Origin: Candidatus Sumerlaeia bacterium
Lineage (GTDB): Bacteria > Sumerlaeota > Sumerlaeia > JADFCW01
Reading direction: 5' to 3'
Assembly (NCBI GenBank): GCA_026415575.1
Contig: JAOAGV010000048.1
Coordinates: 1-33,485 of the forward strand
Length of the DNA: 33,485 bases
Shown here: piece by piece, positions 26,601 to 33,485 of the stretch
Position numbering within the stretch: position 1 is the first letter of the stretch
Layout of the letters: the number at the start of each line of letters is the position of its first letter
Translations under genes and position numbers: made by a program
The notes under the pieces: generated by a model
Told to the model about the DNA's origin: nothing
Seen by the model: the letters and a program-made list of their open reading frames with translations, nothing else
Databases searched by the model: none

Positions 26601-29160
26601 AACGGACGCGGAATATCAGGAGTTTCTCAAACAGGAAGAAATGCGGAAGACACAGGCTGCCGAAGAAGCCGCAGCCGCCGCCAAACTCGAAGAAAAAATC
26701 ACCATCGAGGTCAAGGAAGGAACCAAACTGCGCGAGTTCCTCGACACGCTGTCGTTTGTTACCGGCATCAACTTCACCATCGTTCAGGGCGCCGACGCAC
26801 TGGTGGTGGCCAAGTTCGAGGACAAACGCCTGCGCGAAATCCTCGACACCGTTCTGCCGCCCAACGGCTTGGTCTGGAAACGCCAAGGCGATATTATTAC
26901 CATCATGCCCGACCTCCAGACCCGGGTCTTCCACCTCGACTCCGACCTGCTGCTGATCGTGCGGCGGCTCTATGATAGCGGCGAACTGCAGCGGATTCTG
27001 TGGGGTGCCGACACGCCGCCGATCAAGGGCATTGAACTGACCATTGACGAGCGGCAAGCAGTGATGATCCTGACCGACACGCCGCGCAACATTATCAAAA
27101 CCGCCGATTTCCTGCAGCAATATCGCGACAAAGCCCCGCCCAAGCTGATCACCAAAATCTACTCGGTGCGCGAAGACCTCGCCGATTCCATCAAGACGCT
27201 GGTCGAGGCCATTCTCAAGACCGAGCAGCAAAAACCGCCGTATGAGCTCGCGCGCAAGATCATCCTCGCGCGCCATGAGGGCGGCGCTGACTTGGTGGTC
27301 AAGGACACCGAGGAGAATATTCGAAAGGTCGAAGAACTGCTCAGCGATCCGAAATTCCAGCTGAACCTCGAACAGGCGGAGCTGGAGGTCTATACCACGA
27401 ACCTGACGCCGCGCGACGTGCTGACGCAGAACGACGAACAGGTCAAAGCGTTTGGTGCGCAAGTGGTCGAGGTTGTCTCGGCTATGCTCTATCATAAAGA
27501 GGGCGAATCGGCCGCGCGCCAGCAGGGACGCCGGATGTGGTATGATCCCGACACTCTGCAGCTGACCCTGATTGACACGCCTGCGAACATCAAGAAAGTC
27601 TCGGATTTCATCGAGGCATTGCCCCAGCTCGAACCGAAGATGCGCTCGAAGATCATTTATCTCGAACACGCCATTGCCGGCGACCTCGCCTCGCAGCTGG
27701 AGCAGGTGTTGGGGATAGCAGCGGGCGCGACGGCTGCAACGGGAGCGGCTGCGGGAAACGAGGCGTCGTTCTCCCTGCGCGTCGAGGATGAGCGGACGTT
27801 CCGCGACCTGAGCATTCGGTTGGTCCGGGTGGATGAGAACAACTTTGGAGATGAAAACGACGACTCGGTGCAAATGGTCGTGCGGACACGCACGGCGCAG
27901 TCGAGCGACCTCAGCGTCCCCGAATACCGGTCGGAGATCTTTGAAGACTACGAAATCTATGTCGAAAAAGTGGACCCCTCGCCAACCCCCGGCGAAGGAC
28001 GCGCCCGAATCCGGGTCTCTTACCGGCCCGATCTGGGAACGGGAGAGACCACGCTGCCGCCGGAAGAAATGGCACCAGAGCGGACCATCGAACCAGCCGC
28101 AGGCGCACCGACTACGCTTGAAATCACTCCCTTCGAGGAACTCAACGCGCTTCTTGTTCGTTATCAGAATCCTTCCGAATTTGCCGAGCTCGAGTCTTGG
28201 ATCAAGCAACTGGATATCCCTGTGCTGCAAGTTCAGATCGAAACCAAGTTCGTCGAAGTCAACGAGACCGTGGCCAAGGAGTTCAGCAGCGACATTCAAT
28301 GGCTCAATGTGGGACAGGAAGGCATAGTCCTCGACGACAGCGTTTTGAACATGCGCTTTGCGCAGGATGCCGACGAGTTCCGCACGGGTCTCGAACCGCC
28401 GATCGAATATACCCAAAACGCCAGCTTGTTGAAAGGTGTGACGGTGCTGGATCTGATTACCGGCGGCCAAAGCCCGCTGCATTATCGTCTGCGATTCCTT
28501 GAAGAAGAAGGTCTGCTAAATGTGGTCAGCGGCCCGACTATTACCGTGCTGAATACCCAACAAGCCACGTTCCAGATTACCCGAACCGGCGCATTTGGCG
28601 GGCTGTTTGGCGGCTTCGGTGGATTTCCGGGTATCGGTATCGGCGGTTACGGTGGAATTGGCGGCATTGGCGGTTACGGCGGCTACGGTGGCTATGGCGG
28701 CTACGGTGGTTATGGCGGCTACGGCGGCTATGGTGGCTTTGGAGGGTTTGGCGGCTTTGGCGGTGGCGGCCAGCTCGTGGACATGGAAGTCACTCCGAAT
28801 GCCACGCGCAAAGGCCAGATCACTCTGGACATAGATATCAACCTGACCAGCGACCAGTTCGACATTGGCCAGATGATCCAGCAGGGTGTTCTGGGTCAGG
28901 CGCTCCAGCCCTATACGATCGTCAATACGGCGCAGCAGCCGTCGCAGGTATATCGCACGCTGCAAACATCGGCGCGGGTCAGGGACGGAGGCACCATCGT
29001 TTTGGGCGGATGGACGTATGAACGAACGCGCGATGCCACCTCCGGCATTCCGGTCCTGCGCGGCGTGCCTTATCTCGGAAAGCTGCTCTTCGGACGCAAT
29101 TCGAGGATCAGCGAAAAAACCAACCTGCTGATCTTCCTGACTGCCAAGATTGTGGAATAA
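23689..29160 (+). CDS. Giant TPR-repeat secretin (PilQ/GspD type)
   Basis: An 1823-residue outer-membrane channel protein, two to three times the usual secretin length. A signal peptide (LTTLVAVVLQCLVVAGAA) is followed by about 970 residues of TPR-like pairs and Ala/Glu/Lys/Arg coiled coil with Pro-rich linkers. Next come an N0/STN-like domain (about 1003-1080, TIEVKEGTKLREFLDTLS), N1-type modules near 1154 and 1318 (KIIYLEHAIAGDLASQLEQVLG), another near 1480 and the secretin core from about 1515 (LLNVVSGPTITVLNTQQATFQI, then VDMEVTPNATRKGQITLDI and GGTIVLGG). A 61-residue Gly/Tyr/Phe insert (1634-1694) lies at the gate-loop position. No AMIN domain is evident. GAGGGA lies 5 bases before ATG 23689. 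The neighbouring pilM favours a pilus secretin, so pilQ is likelier than gspD. Confidence 0.88.
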   Translation: MNPLKQSSAGKLTTLVAVVLQCLVVAGAAQEKAAFEQGKQSVVAETLASAQQLYREANFDLALHYLGRAKRLAPEDPNVAALTRACELAAAQKRAALKQAPQDPARLKRQIESLYEDGVKKFQAKDYKGATEALETVWLLAGNYRDTWKYLPQARKAGPVAPTVVNPGQGAEKAGPVSPTPVAAPAAPAPSAEALAKQQAEEQERQRQAALAAALQQGKDLQAAHQWDAAQAAFQKALELDPKNRTASRALSQIENQRKAEAEAFARQQAEAAERERQAQVQQALEQAQQLLASKQWDAAQAAYEKVLQLDNGNRRATSGLRQIARERQAEAERLQAEQEAKERAQQAALVEEKEKQRKALEEAERVKKAAVAEALTLGRSHLKDERFDAAEQAYKNALALDPNNTAAAEGLANVEKARAAFAERQRQEQEAALKAHREKKIREDLAFAASQFKAGQVDKAIQTYQNILTEDPNNRTALRELDRIKAAQERERAEAEQRRAEWEAQQRKERVNSKLAAAREQERAGRYDQAAAIYREALGEDAENTAALRGIERCRKALESQHAPAAETASSGGERPSLLERITGVFRRDAARAEGPEAPTSDAPATVAPAPVTAPAAATPDVLVPTTLSPGPAAPTPPVVSAPAPPAEASPSAQVQPQVPALAQARQAAQTKYDEAQNLIAQGQYAQAITLLSEALQADSSFDPARQQIRELQAMLARQEAERQAAEAEAQRAREVAAVAAPKSAETPKSEPPKEAEKPAAAPAKPKAAQKAAEKPKPEPPAPTPQAGQKSDDEVAEAQRKQIETTVAGLIADARNLMAERKWDEAEKKAREALVLSPDNAMAKAVLADLDKARSQASNEAVKASLAQASALMDKGDYAGAVAAYEAILRSDPQNAEAQRQYRRAKDRLDSQQAGVAAKRESARAAQAERLLSEGMAAYRAKDIRTAVQKWKEVLMVDPSNAKAANYLKETDAEYQEFLKQEEMRKTQAAEEAAAAAKLEEKITIEVKEGTKLREFLDTLSFVTGINFTIVQGADALVVAKFEDKRLREILDTVLPPNGLVWKRQGDIITIMPDLQTRVFHLDSDLLLIVRRLYDSGELQRILWGADTPPIKGIELTIDERQAVMILTDTPRNIIKTADFLQQYRDKAPPKLITKIYSVREDLADSIKTLVEAILKTEQQKPPYELARKIILARHEGGADLVVKDTEENIRKVEELLSDPKFQLNLEQAELEVYTTNLTPRDVLTQNDEQVKAFGAQVVEVVSAMLYHKEGESAARQQGRRMWYDPDTLQLTLIDTPANIKKVSDFIEALPQLEPKMRSKIIYLEHAIAGDLASQLEQVLGIAAGATAATGAAAGNEASFSLRVEDERTFRDLSIRLVRVDENNFGDENDDSVQMVVRTRTAQSSDLSVPEYRSEIFEDYEIYVEKVDPSPTPGEGRARIRVSYRPDLGTGETTLPPEEMAPERTIEPAAGAPTTLEITPFEELNALLVRYQNPSEFAELESWIKQLDIPVLQVQIETKFVEVNETVAKEFSSDIQWLNVGQEGIVLDDSVLNMRFAQDADEFRTGLEPPIEYTQNASLLKGVTVLDLITGGQSPLHYRLRFLEEEGLLNVVSGPTITVLNTQQATFQITRTGAFGGLFGGFGGFPGIGIGGYGGIGGIGGYGGYGGYGGYGGYGGYGGYGGFGGFGGFGGGGQLVDMEVTPNATRKGQITLDIDINLTSDQFDIGQMIQQGVLGQALQPYTIVNTAQQPSQVYRTLQTSARVRDGGTIVLGGWTYERTRDATSGIPVLRGVPYLGKLLFGRNSRISEKTNLLIFLTAKIVE
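28588..28770 (+). repeat. In-frame 9-bp repeat tract coding Gly-Gly-Tyr/Phe
   Basis: 183 bases (61 codons) inside the secretin code almost only Gly, Tyr, Phe and Ile. The centre, about 28669-28737, is a tandem of a 9-base unit (GGC GGC TAC and synonymous forms) giving GGYGGYGGY; the flanks give GGF and GGI. Codons alternate between synonyms, so the amino-acid pattern is kept more strictly than the DNA pattern. The tract could change in length by slippage in whole 3-codon steps without breaking the frame. Confidence 0.85.
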
Positions 29161-29191
29161 AGAAAACCGTGAACGTAATGCAGTGAACAAG

Positions 29192-29239
29192 AGCGGAAGA
29201 GCGTGGACGGTTGGTCAGTCTCTTCCGCTTTTTCTTTTT
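29192..29239 (+). terminator. Strong intrinsic terminator of the pilus operon
   Basis: AGCGGAAGAG (29192-29201) and CTCTTCCGCT (29220-29229) form a perfect 10-bp stem with an 18-base loop, followed by TTTTCTTTTT. It lies 31 bases past the secretin stop and before polA. Confidence 0.85.
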
Positions 29240-29291
29240 ATTGTGTGGCTTTCCTTTTCAGCAATCGTTATCTATTGTCCATGGAATTGAT

Positions 29292-32045
29292 ATGGCTCCC
29301 ACCCTCTATCTTGTTGACGGCCACTCGCACCTCTACAAGGCGTTCTATGCCGTGCGGGGACTGGCAACGTCGAAAGGCCTGCCGACGAACGCCGTTTACG
29401 GTTTCGTGCAAACAATCCTCCGCCTGATGGAGTCGCGCGCTCCCGACCATCTTGCTGTCGTGTTCGACACACCCGCGCCAAGCTTTCGCAACAAACTCTA
29501 TCCCCAATACAAGGCCAATCGCGACGCCCAGCCCGAAGACCTAACCGTGCAAATCCCGTGGGTCAAAAAAGTGCTGGCCGAAATGCGTCTGCCCGTGATC
29601 GAACAGCCCGGCTTCGAGGCCGACGACGTAATCGCCACGCTGGCCACGCGCGCCCGCGACGCCGGTTTCGATGTCTGGATTGTCACCTCCGACAAAGATT
29701 TATATCAACTGGTGGAACCGAACGTCCGCGTACTGCGGGTCGAACCTGACCGCGAGATCGAACTGGACGCCGACAGTGTGCGCCAGCGCATGGGCGTCTC
29801 GCCCGCGCAAATCACCGACCTTCTCGGCCTGATGGGCGACAGCTCGGACAATATCCCCGGCGTCCCGAAGGTGGGCGAAAAAACCGCCGTTGCCCTTTTG
29901 CAGGAATTTCCCACCATCGAGGCGCTGTATGACAATCTCGACCGCCTGTCAAATCCGCGCTTTCAACGCGCCCTTGAAGGTCACCGCGAGCTCGCGATGC
30001 TGTGCAAGCAACTGGCAACTGTGCGGCGCGACCTTCCGATCGAAATCCCTCTTGACGCTCTGCGTTGCCAACCGCCCAACGTCGAGGGCCTCCGCGCGCT
30101 TTATAAACAACTTGAGTTCCAAAGACTGCTCGACCGCCTGCCCCGTCCCCAGCCCGCCGCGTCCACTCCATCTTCCCCGCCCGATGCGCCCGCCGCTGTG
30201 TCCGTTCCATCTACTCCGCCCGTCTTGGAAGTCTCCCCGCCGCCAACCAGCTACCTCATTCTCGACACCGAGGCCAAGCTGCGCGATTTCGCTATCCAAA
30301 TCCGCCCGGGCCGCTGGCTTGCCGTGGACACCGAGACCAGCGAAGTGGACCCCATGCGCGCCGATCTTGTGGGAATCTCGCTCTGCACCGAGCCGCATGT
30401 AGCCGCCTACATCCCCGTCGGCCATCGTCTGCTCGCCGCCTCGCAATTACCGCTCGAAGCCGTGCGTGAAATTCTCGGCCCTCTTCTGGCCGACCCGCAA
30501 ATCCCCAAGACAGGCCAGAATCTGAAGTATGACATGAAAATCCTCGAGCGTCACGGCATGATGCTCGAAGGTGCGGCGTTCGATACGCTCCTCGCTTCGT
30601 ATCTGCTCGACCCCGACCGCGCGAGCCACGGTCTCAAATCACAGGCGCGCGAACGGCTTGGCATCCAGATGACCGCCATCGAGGAACTCATCGGCAGCGG
30701 CAGGTCGCAAGGCTCGATGGCCGACGTCGAAATTGAGCGCGTTGCCCCCTACGCCTGTGCCGATGCCGATGTTTCGCTTCAACTAACGCAGTTGCTCGAG
30801 CGCGATCTGCGCGAAAAAGGACTTTACGAACTGTTTGAGCAAATCGAACTGCCTCTGATGGCTGTTCTCCATCGCATGGAAATGACCGGCGTTCGGATAG
30901 ACCGCGAACATTTCGCGGAGCTGGCGCAGAACTTCGACTCGCGTCTCGCAGCGCTGGCGCGCGAAATCTACGACCTCGCCGGCAAGACCTTCAACATCAG
31001 CTCGCCCAAACAGGTGGCCAAAATCCTGTTTGAGGAAATGGGCTTGCAGCCCGCACGGCAGCTGAAAACGGGGCCTTCGACCGACATGGCCGTCCTCGAG
31101 CAGCTGGCGCGGCAAGGCCATGCACTGCCGCGCAAAATCCTCGACTACCGCATGTTGGAAAAACTCAAGGGCACCTATGTCGAAACCCTTCCGCAAATGG
31201 TCAACCCGCAGACCGGCCGCATCCACACCAGCTACAATCAAGCCGTCGCCGCCACAGGCCGCCTCAGCAGCAGCGATCCGAACCTTCAGAATATCCCGGT
31301 GCGCACGCCCGAAGGACGCCTGATTCGGCGCGGCTTCATCCCGCTCGAAGACGGCCACCTGCTTCTGGCCGCCGACTACTCCCAGATTGAACTGCGCATC
31401 CTCGCCCATTTTACGGGCGATCCCTCGCTGGTCGAGGCCTTTCGTCGGGGACGCGATATTCACCGCCAAACCGCTGCGCGCATTTTCAATGTTTTCCCCG
31501 ATGACGTGACCGACTCCATGCGATCGCAGGCCAAGGTGGTCAATTTCGGCATTATTTACGGCATGTCGGCACACGGCTTGGCCCAGCAGTTGGAAATCTC
31601 GCGAACACAGGCCGCGCGGTTTATCGAGGACTATTTCCGTGCGCATCCCCGTGTCAAAGAATGGACGCAGGAGATCGTGAACACCGCACGCGAGCAGGGC
31701 TATGTTACCACGCTTTCCGGCCGCCGCCGCCAGATCGCCAATATCACCTCGCGCAACCAGACGCTTCGCCTTGCGGCCGAGCGCGCGGCGATCAACACGC
31801 CCATTCAGGGAACAGCCGCCGACATGATCAAACTGGCGATGATTGCCGTGGACCGCCGGCTGGCAGACATGAAGTGCCGCGCGCGCATGATCATGCAGGT
31901 GCATGACGAGTTGATTTTCGATCTGCCGCCCGGGGAAGTCGAAGTCGTTCGCCGCGCTGTTGTCGAAGAAATGGAAAATGCCCTGCCGCTGTCGGTTCCC
32001 CTGCGGGTGGACGTGAACGTCGGAAAGAATTGGGAAGAGATATAG
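29292..32045 (+). CDS. polA: DNA polymerase I
   Basis: A 917-residue three-domain enzyme for Okazaki-fragment processing and repair synthesis. The 5'-3' exonuclease occupies about 1-290 (LVDGHSHLYKAFYAV, EADDVIATLA, GDSSDNIPGVPKVGEKTA). After a Pro/Ser linker comes a 3'-5' proofreading domain with all motifs intact: DTE (Asp346, Glu348), NLKYD and YACADAD. The polymerase domain has motif A DYSQIELR (Asp695), motif B RSQAKVVNFGIIYG and motif C QVHDEL (Asp872). Proofreading should therefore be active. ATG 29292 matches family N-termini; an in-frame start at 29211 would add residues encoded over the preceding terminator. The ribosome site is weak (GGAA). It is preceded by the pilus-operon terminator, so it probably has its own promoter. 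Confidence 0.96.
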   Translation: MAPTLYLVDGHSHLYKAFYAVRGLATSKGLPTNAVYGFVQTILRLMESRAPDHLAVVFDTPAPSFRNKLYPQYKANRDAQPEDLTVQIPWVKKVLAEMRLPVIEQPGFEADDVIATLATRARDAGFDVWIVTSDKDLYQLVEPNVRVLRVEPDREIELDADSVRQRMGVSPAQITDLLGLMGDSSDNIPGVPKVGEKTAVALLQEFPTIEALYDNLDRLSNPRFQRALEGHRELAMLCKQLATVRRDLPIEIPLDALRCQPPNVEGLRALYKQLEFQRLLDRLPRPQPAASTPSSPPDAPAAVSVPSTPPVLEVSPPPTSYLILDTEAKLRDFAIQIRPGRWLAVDTETSEVDPMRADLVGISLCTEPHVAAYIPVGHRLLAASQLPLEAVREILGPLLADPQIPKTGQNLKYDMKILERHGMMLEGAAFDTLLASYLLDPDRASHGLKSQARERLGIQMTAIEELIGSGRSQGSMADVEIERVAPYACADADVSLQLTQLLERDLREKGLYELFEQIELPLMAVLHRMEMTGVRIDREHFAELAQNFDSRLAALAREIYDLAGKTFNISSPKQVAKILFEEMGLQPARQLKTGPSTDMAVLEQLARQGHALPRKILDYRMLEKLKGTYVETLPQMVNPQTGRIHTSYNQAVAATGRLSSSDPNLQNIPVRTPEGRLIRRGFIPLEDGHLLLAADYSQIELRILAHFTGDPSLVEAFRRGRDIHRQTAARIFNVFPDDVTDSMRSQAKVVNFGIIYGMSAHGLAQQLEISRTQAARFIEDYFRAHPRVKEWTQEIVNTAREQGYVTTLSGRRRQIANITSRNQTLRLAAERAAINTPIQGTAADMIKLAMIAVDRRLADMKCRARMIMQVHDELIFDLPPGEVEVVRRAVVEEMENALPLSVPLRVDVNVGKNWEEI

Positions 32046-32863
32046 GGACGTGGGGCCGCTAAACCGCACCTCTCACAATCACTTTGGTTGCGAACGCACA
32101 GTTCCGCAGGGGGAGCGGTGAGAACAAGGGGTTTCTGCCTTCCTCCAGATGACAGCCTGCGTTGCTCATGCCTTTATCAATTATACAAGGCAAACGTATG
32201 CCAAGTCATGCTTCTTAGCATTGCTAACTGTATTGTTGTGAGAAATGAGGGCGGGGTGGAAGAGGCAGGTGCTTTTGCACAGAGATCTTCTTGAGAGGTC
32301 CCCGGAGCCTCAAAACAAAGCAAAAAACAGCTTGACAGCGTTTGGCTTTTCAAATATCAATAGAGTTGAGGTCTTTCCAGAAAGGAGATATATAATTACA
32401 GCAGGAATTGTGGGATACCCGGACCAGCCTAGAGAAACTCACCACGACCTGCATCAAAAACGCGCTTGCACCTCTCATCCGCGGTATCCGCAATTCTCCG
32501 CTGCGCTATTGTGCAATAAATCATCACGGGTAACGTCCAAAGTTTTGGGTTTCTACAGAACGTCAAAGGAGACGTGGAAGATCAAAGGCAGTTTCCCTGC
32601 GATCAGGACTAACGAGGCAATCGAACGAAAACTATTTTGAGATGCGCAAAATAATTCCGCAGTGATGGAATTGCTTATTCAAACGTATGAGCAAAGAGTT
32701 TTGTTTTTCAGTTCGGAGCAAGGTTTTGCAAACCATCATTCCGGCAGAAAGGAGGTTGAAAAAAAGCAAAAACAGGGGTTGGTATGACGTCGAGGGTGGA
32801 GACGTTGGCCGACCGAAAAATGAAACACACATTTCTCCGCCCAACCACGAAAGGAGACGAAAG
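32046..32863. other. 818-bp gene-poor, AT-richer leader region
   Basis: No convincing gene. It holds a 13-base dyad, TTAGCA-T-TGCTAA (32215-32227), a good promoter (32332-32360) and four ribosome-site-like AAAGGAG motifs near 32381, 32566, 32749 and 32850; only the last serves a clear gene. A 76-codon frame from GTG 32410 to 32640 and a 32-codon frame from ATG 32784 to 32882 are possible. No terminator is seen after polA. A transcript from the promoter would have a leader of about 500 bases. Confidence 0.45.
32332..32360 (+). promoter_or_regulatory. Sigma70-type promoter for the last gene
   Basis: A perfect TTGACA (32332-32337), a 17-base spacer and TATCAA (32355-32360), 4 of 6 to the -10 consensus, in AT-rich DNA. 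It is the best promoter match in the window. Confidence 0.6.
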
Positions 32864-33485
32864 ATGTCAGAAACAAGGATGAAAGCAATCGTAGTATGTT
32901 TGGCGGTGGTGATGGTGCTTTCGGTTGCGGCGCCGACGGTGGTGCTGGCCTCGCAGAACTCGCACCAGTTCAACCAGTCATGGTTGATCTTGGGGCCGTA
33001 CTACCGGAAAAACACGGGTTCGGATCCGGGCGCAGCGAACATCGCGCTGGACTACATCACCGACGGCATCATCAAGCAGGAAACGTATATTCCGCGGCTC
33101 GGGGACGTGATCAACACCAACTATGCGTTGCCCGAGTGCGGTAGTTTTTCGTTTGTCTGGCGGACGCGCGCCAACGGCTTTGATGTCCCCACGGTGTTCG
33201 AGTATAATGTCCCTGTTGTTGACGGCAGCAGCGTGGATATTCGCGGAAACACGACGTTCATCAACTCGGACGGCTCGAATTCGGCGGTGGACGATTCCGT
33301 GGGCGTATTCAATCAGGGCCTTGGCTACAATGCCACGACCAACCCGCAGGACAACCAACGGTTGAACAACACGGTGATTTATGCATGGGCGTGGGTCAAC
33401 AACAAGACCGGCGCTGATCTTACGGGTGTGCGCATCGGTGCCAACGCGGACGACCGGATCGAGGTACTGGTGGACGGCGTGGTGC
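32864..33485 (+). CDS. Secreted protein, 5' part only
   Basis: An open frame that runs off the window after 207 codons. A clear signal peptide (MKAIVVCLAVVMVLSVAAPTVVLA, cut before SQNSHQF) is followed by a beta-rich domain beginning with NQSWLILGPYYRKNTG and including ADDRIEVLVDGVV. The W-x-x-LGP opening and the DD-x-x-x-V-x-V-DG segment resemble the beta-sandwich modules attached to secreted hydrolases and surface proteins, where the latter is usually DDxVxVWVNG. The catalytic part, if any, lies beyond the window. AAAGGAGA lies 6 bases before ATG 32864, and the strong promoter and long leader suggest high or regulated expression. Confidence 0.82.
   Translation, partial: MSETRMKAIVVCLAVVMVLSVAAPTVVLASQNSHQFNQSWLILGPYYRKNTGSDPGAANIALDYITDGIIKQETYIPRLGDVINTNYALPECGSFSFVWRTRANGFDVPTVFEYNVPVVDGSSVDIRGNTTFINSDGSNSAVDDSVGVFNQGLGYNATTNPQDNQRLNNTVIYAWAWVNNKTGADLTGVRIGANADDRIEVLVDGVV

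Noticed and set aside
26119-28482. A 787-codon minus-strand open frame.
   Set aside because: Antisense to the secretin and explained by its high GC at third positions; no ribosome site and no domain resemblance.
28588-28770. Regular short repeats that could suggest a CRISPR or satellite array.
   Set aside because: The repeats are contiguous 9-base units in frame within the secretin, with no spacers.
32410-32640. A 76-codon frame from GTG 32410 after an AAAGGAG motif.
   Set aside because: The AAAGGAG is too far from the GTG, the composition is unlike the neighbouring genes and no family is recognised.

Overview
The window looks like chromosomal DNA from a GC-rich, Gram-negative (two-membrane) bacterium. 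It carries an outer-membrane secretin, a PilM-type pilus protein, a pseudopilin ending in the YDPTNGT-type motif, a matrixin/FG-GAP surface protein and a housekeeping set (polA, recF, ogt, a CAT-anticodon tRNA, a NifU-type protein). This mix recalls poorly cultured lineages such as Sumerlaeota, Hydrogenedentota, Omnitrophota or Lentisphaerota. That placement is an inference; no rRNA or other lineage marker is present. I see no transposase, integrase, phage gene or CRISPR array.

Layout. 1-367: gene-free, with a nested REP-like palindrome and a dyad. 368-2968: a soluble protein joining a diguanylate cyclase to a hybrid histidine kinase. 3133-10892: an apparent operon behind a TTGACA promoter, with a pseudopilin, a small secreted protein and a ~1970-residue secreted matrixin/FG-GAP/IPT protein. 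The pseudopilin and the large protein each carry a single-base frameshift as sequenced. 10893-11138: a convergent gap with two terminators around a covarying inverted pair of REP-like hairpins. 11139-12326 (minus): an MFS transporter. 12504-14276: a NifU-type Fe-S protein, the tRNA and a membrane-anchored TPR protein. 14291-19134 (minus): two M16 metallopeptidase-like subunits (one with zinc ligands, one without), a CNT nucleoside transporter and an O6-alkylguanine-DNA alkyltransferase. 19319-20509: recF. 20757-29160: a pilus or secretion operon with a PilM-PilN-like fusion, a small bitopic protein and a giant secretin, closed by a clear intrinsic terminator. 29292-32045: polA. 32046-32863: gene-poor leader DNA with a good promoter. 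32864 to the end: the start of a secreted protein that runs off the window.

How the parts may work together. The PilM/secretin operon and the pseudopilin operon are the two halves expected of a type IV pilus or type II secretion-like machine. The matrixin/FG-GAP protein is a plausible surface or secreted client, and c-di-GMP from the first gene is a plausible regulator; both links are inferred from proximity only. The most distinctive feature is the 1823-residue secretin: about 1000 residues of TPR and coiled coil before the secretin core, and a 61-residue glycine/tyrosine/phenylalanine insertion where related secretins have their gate loops.
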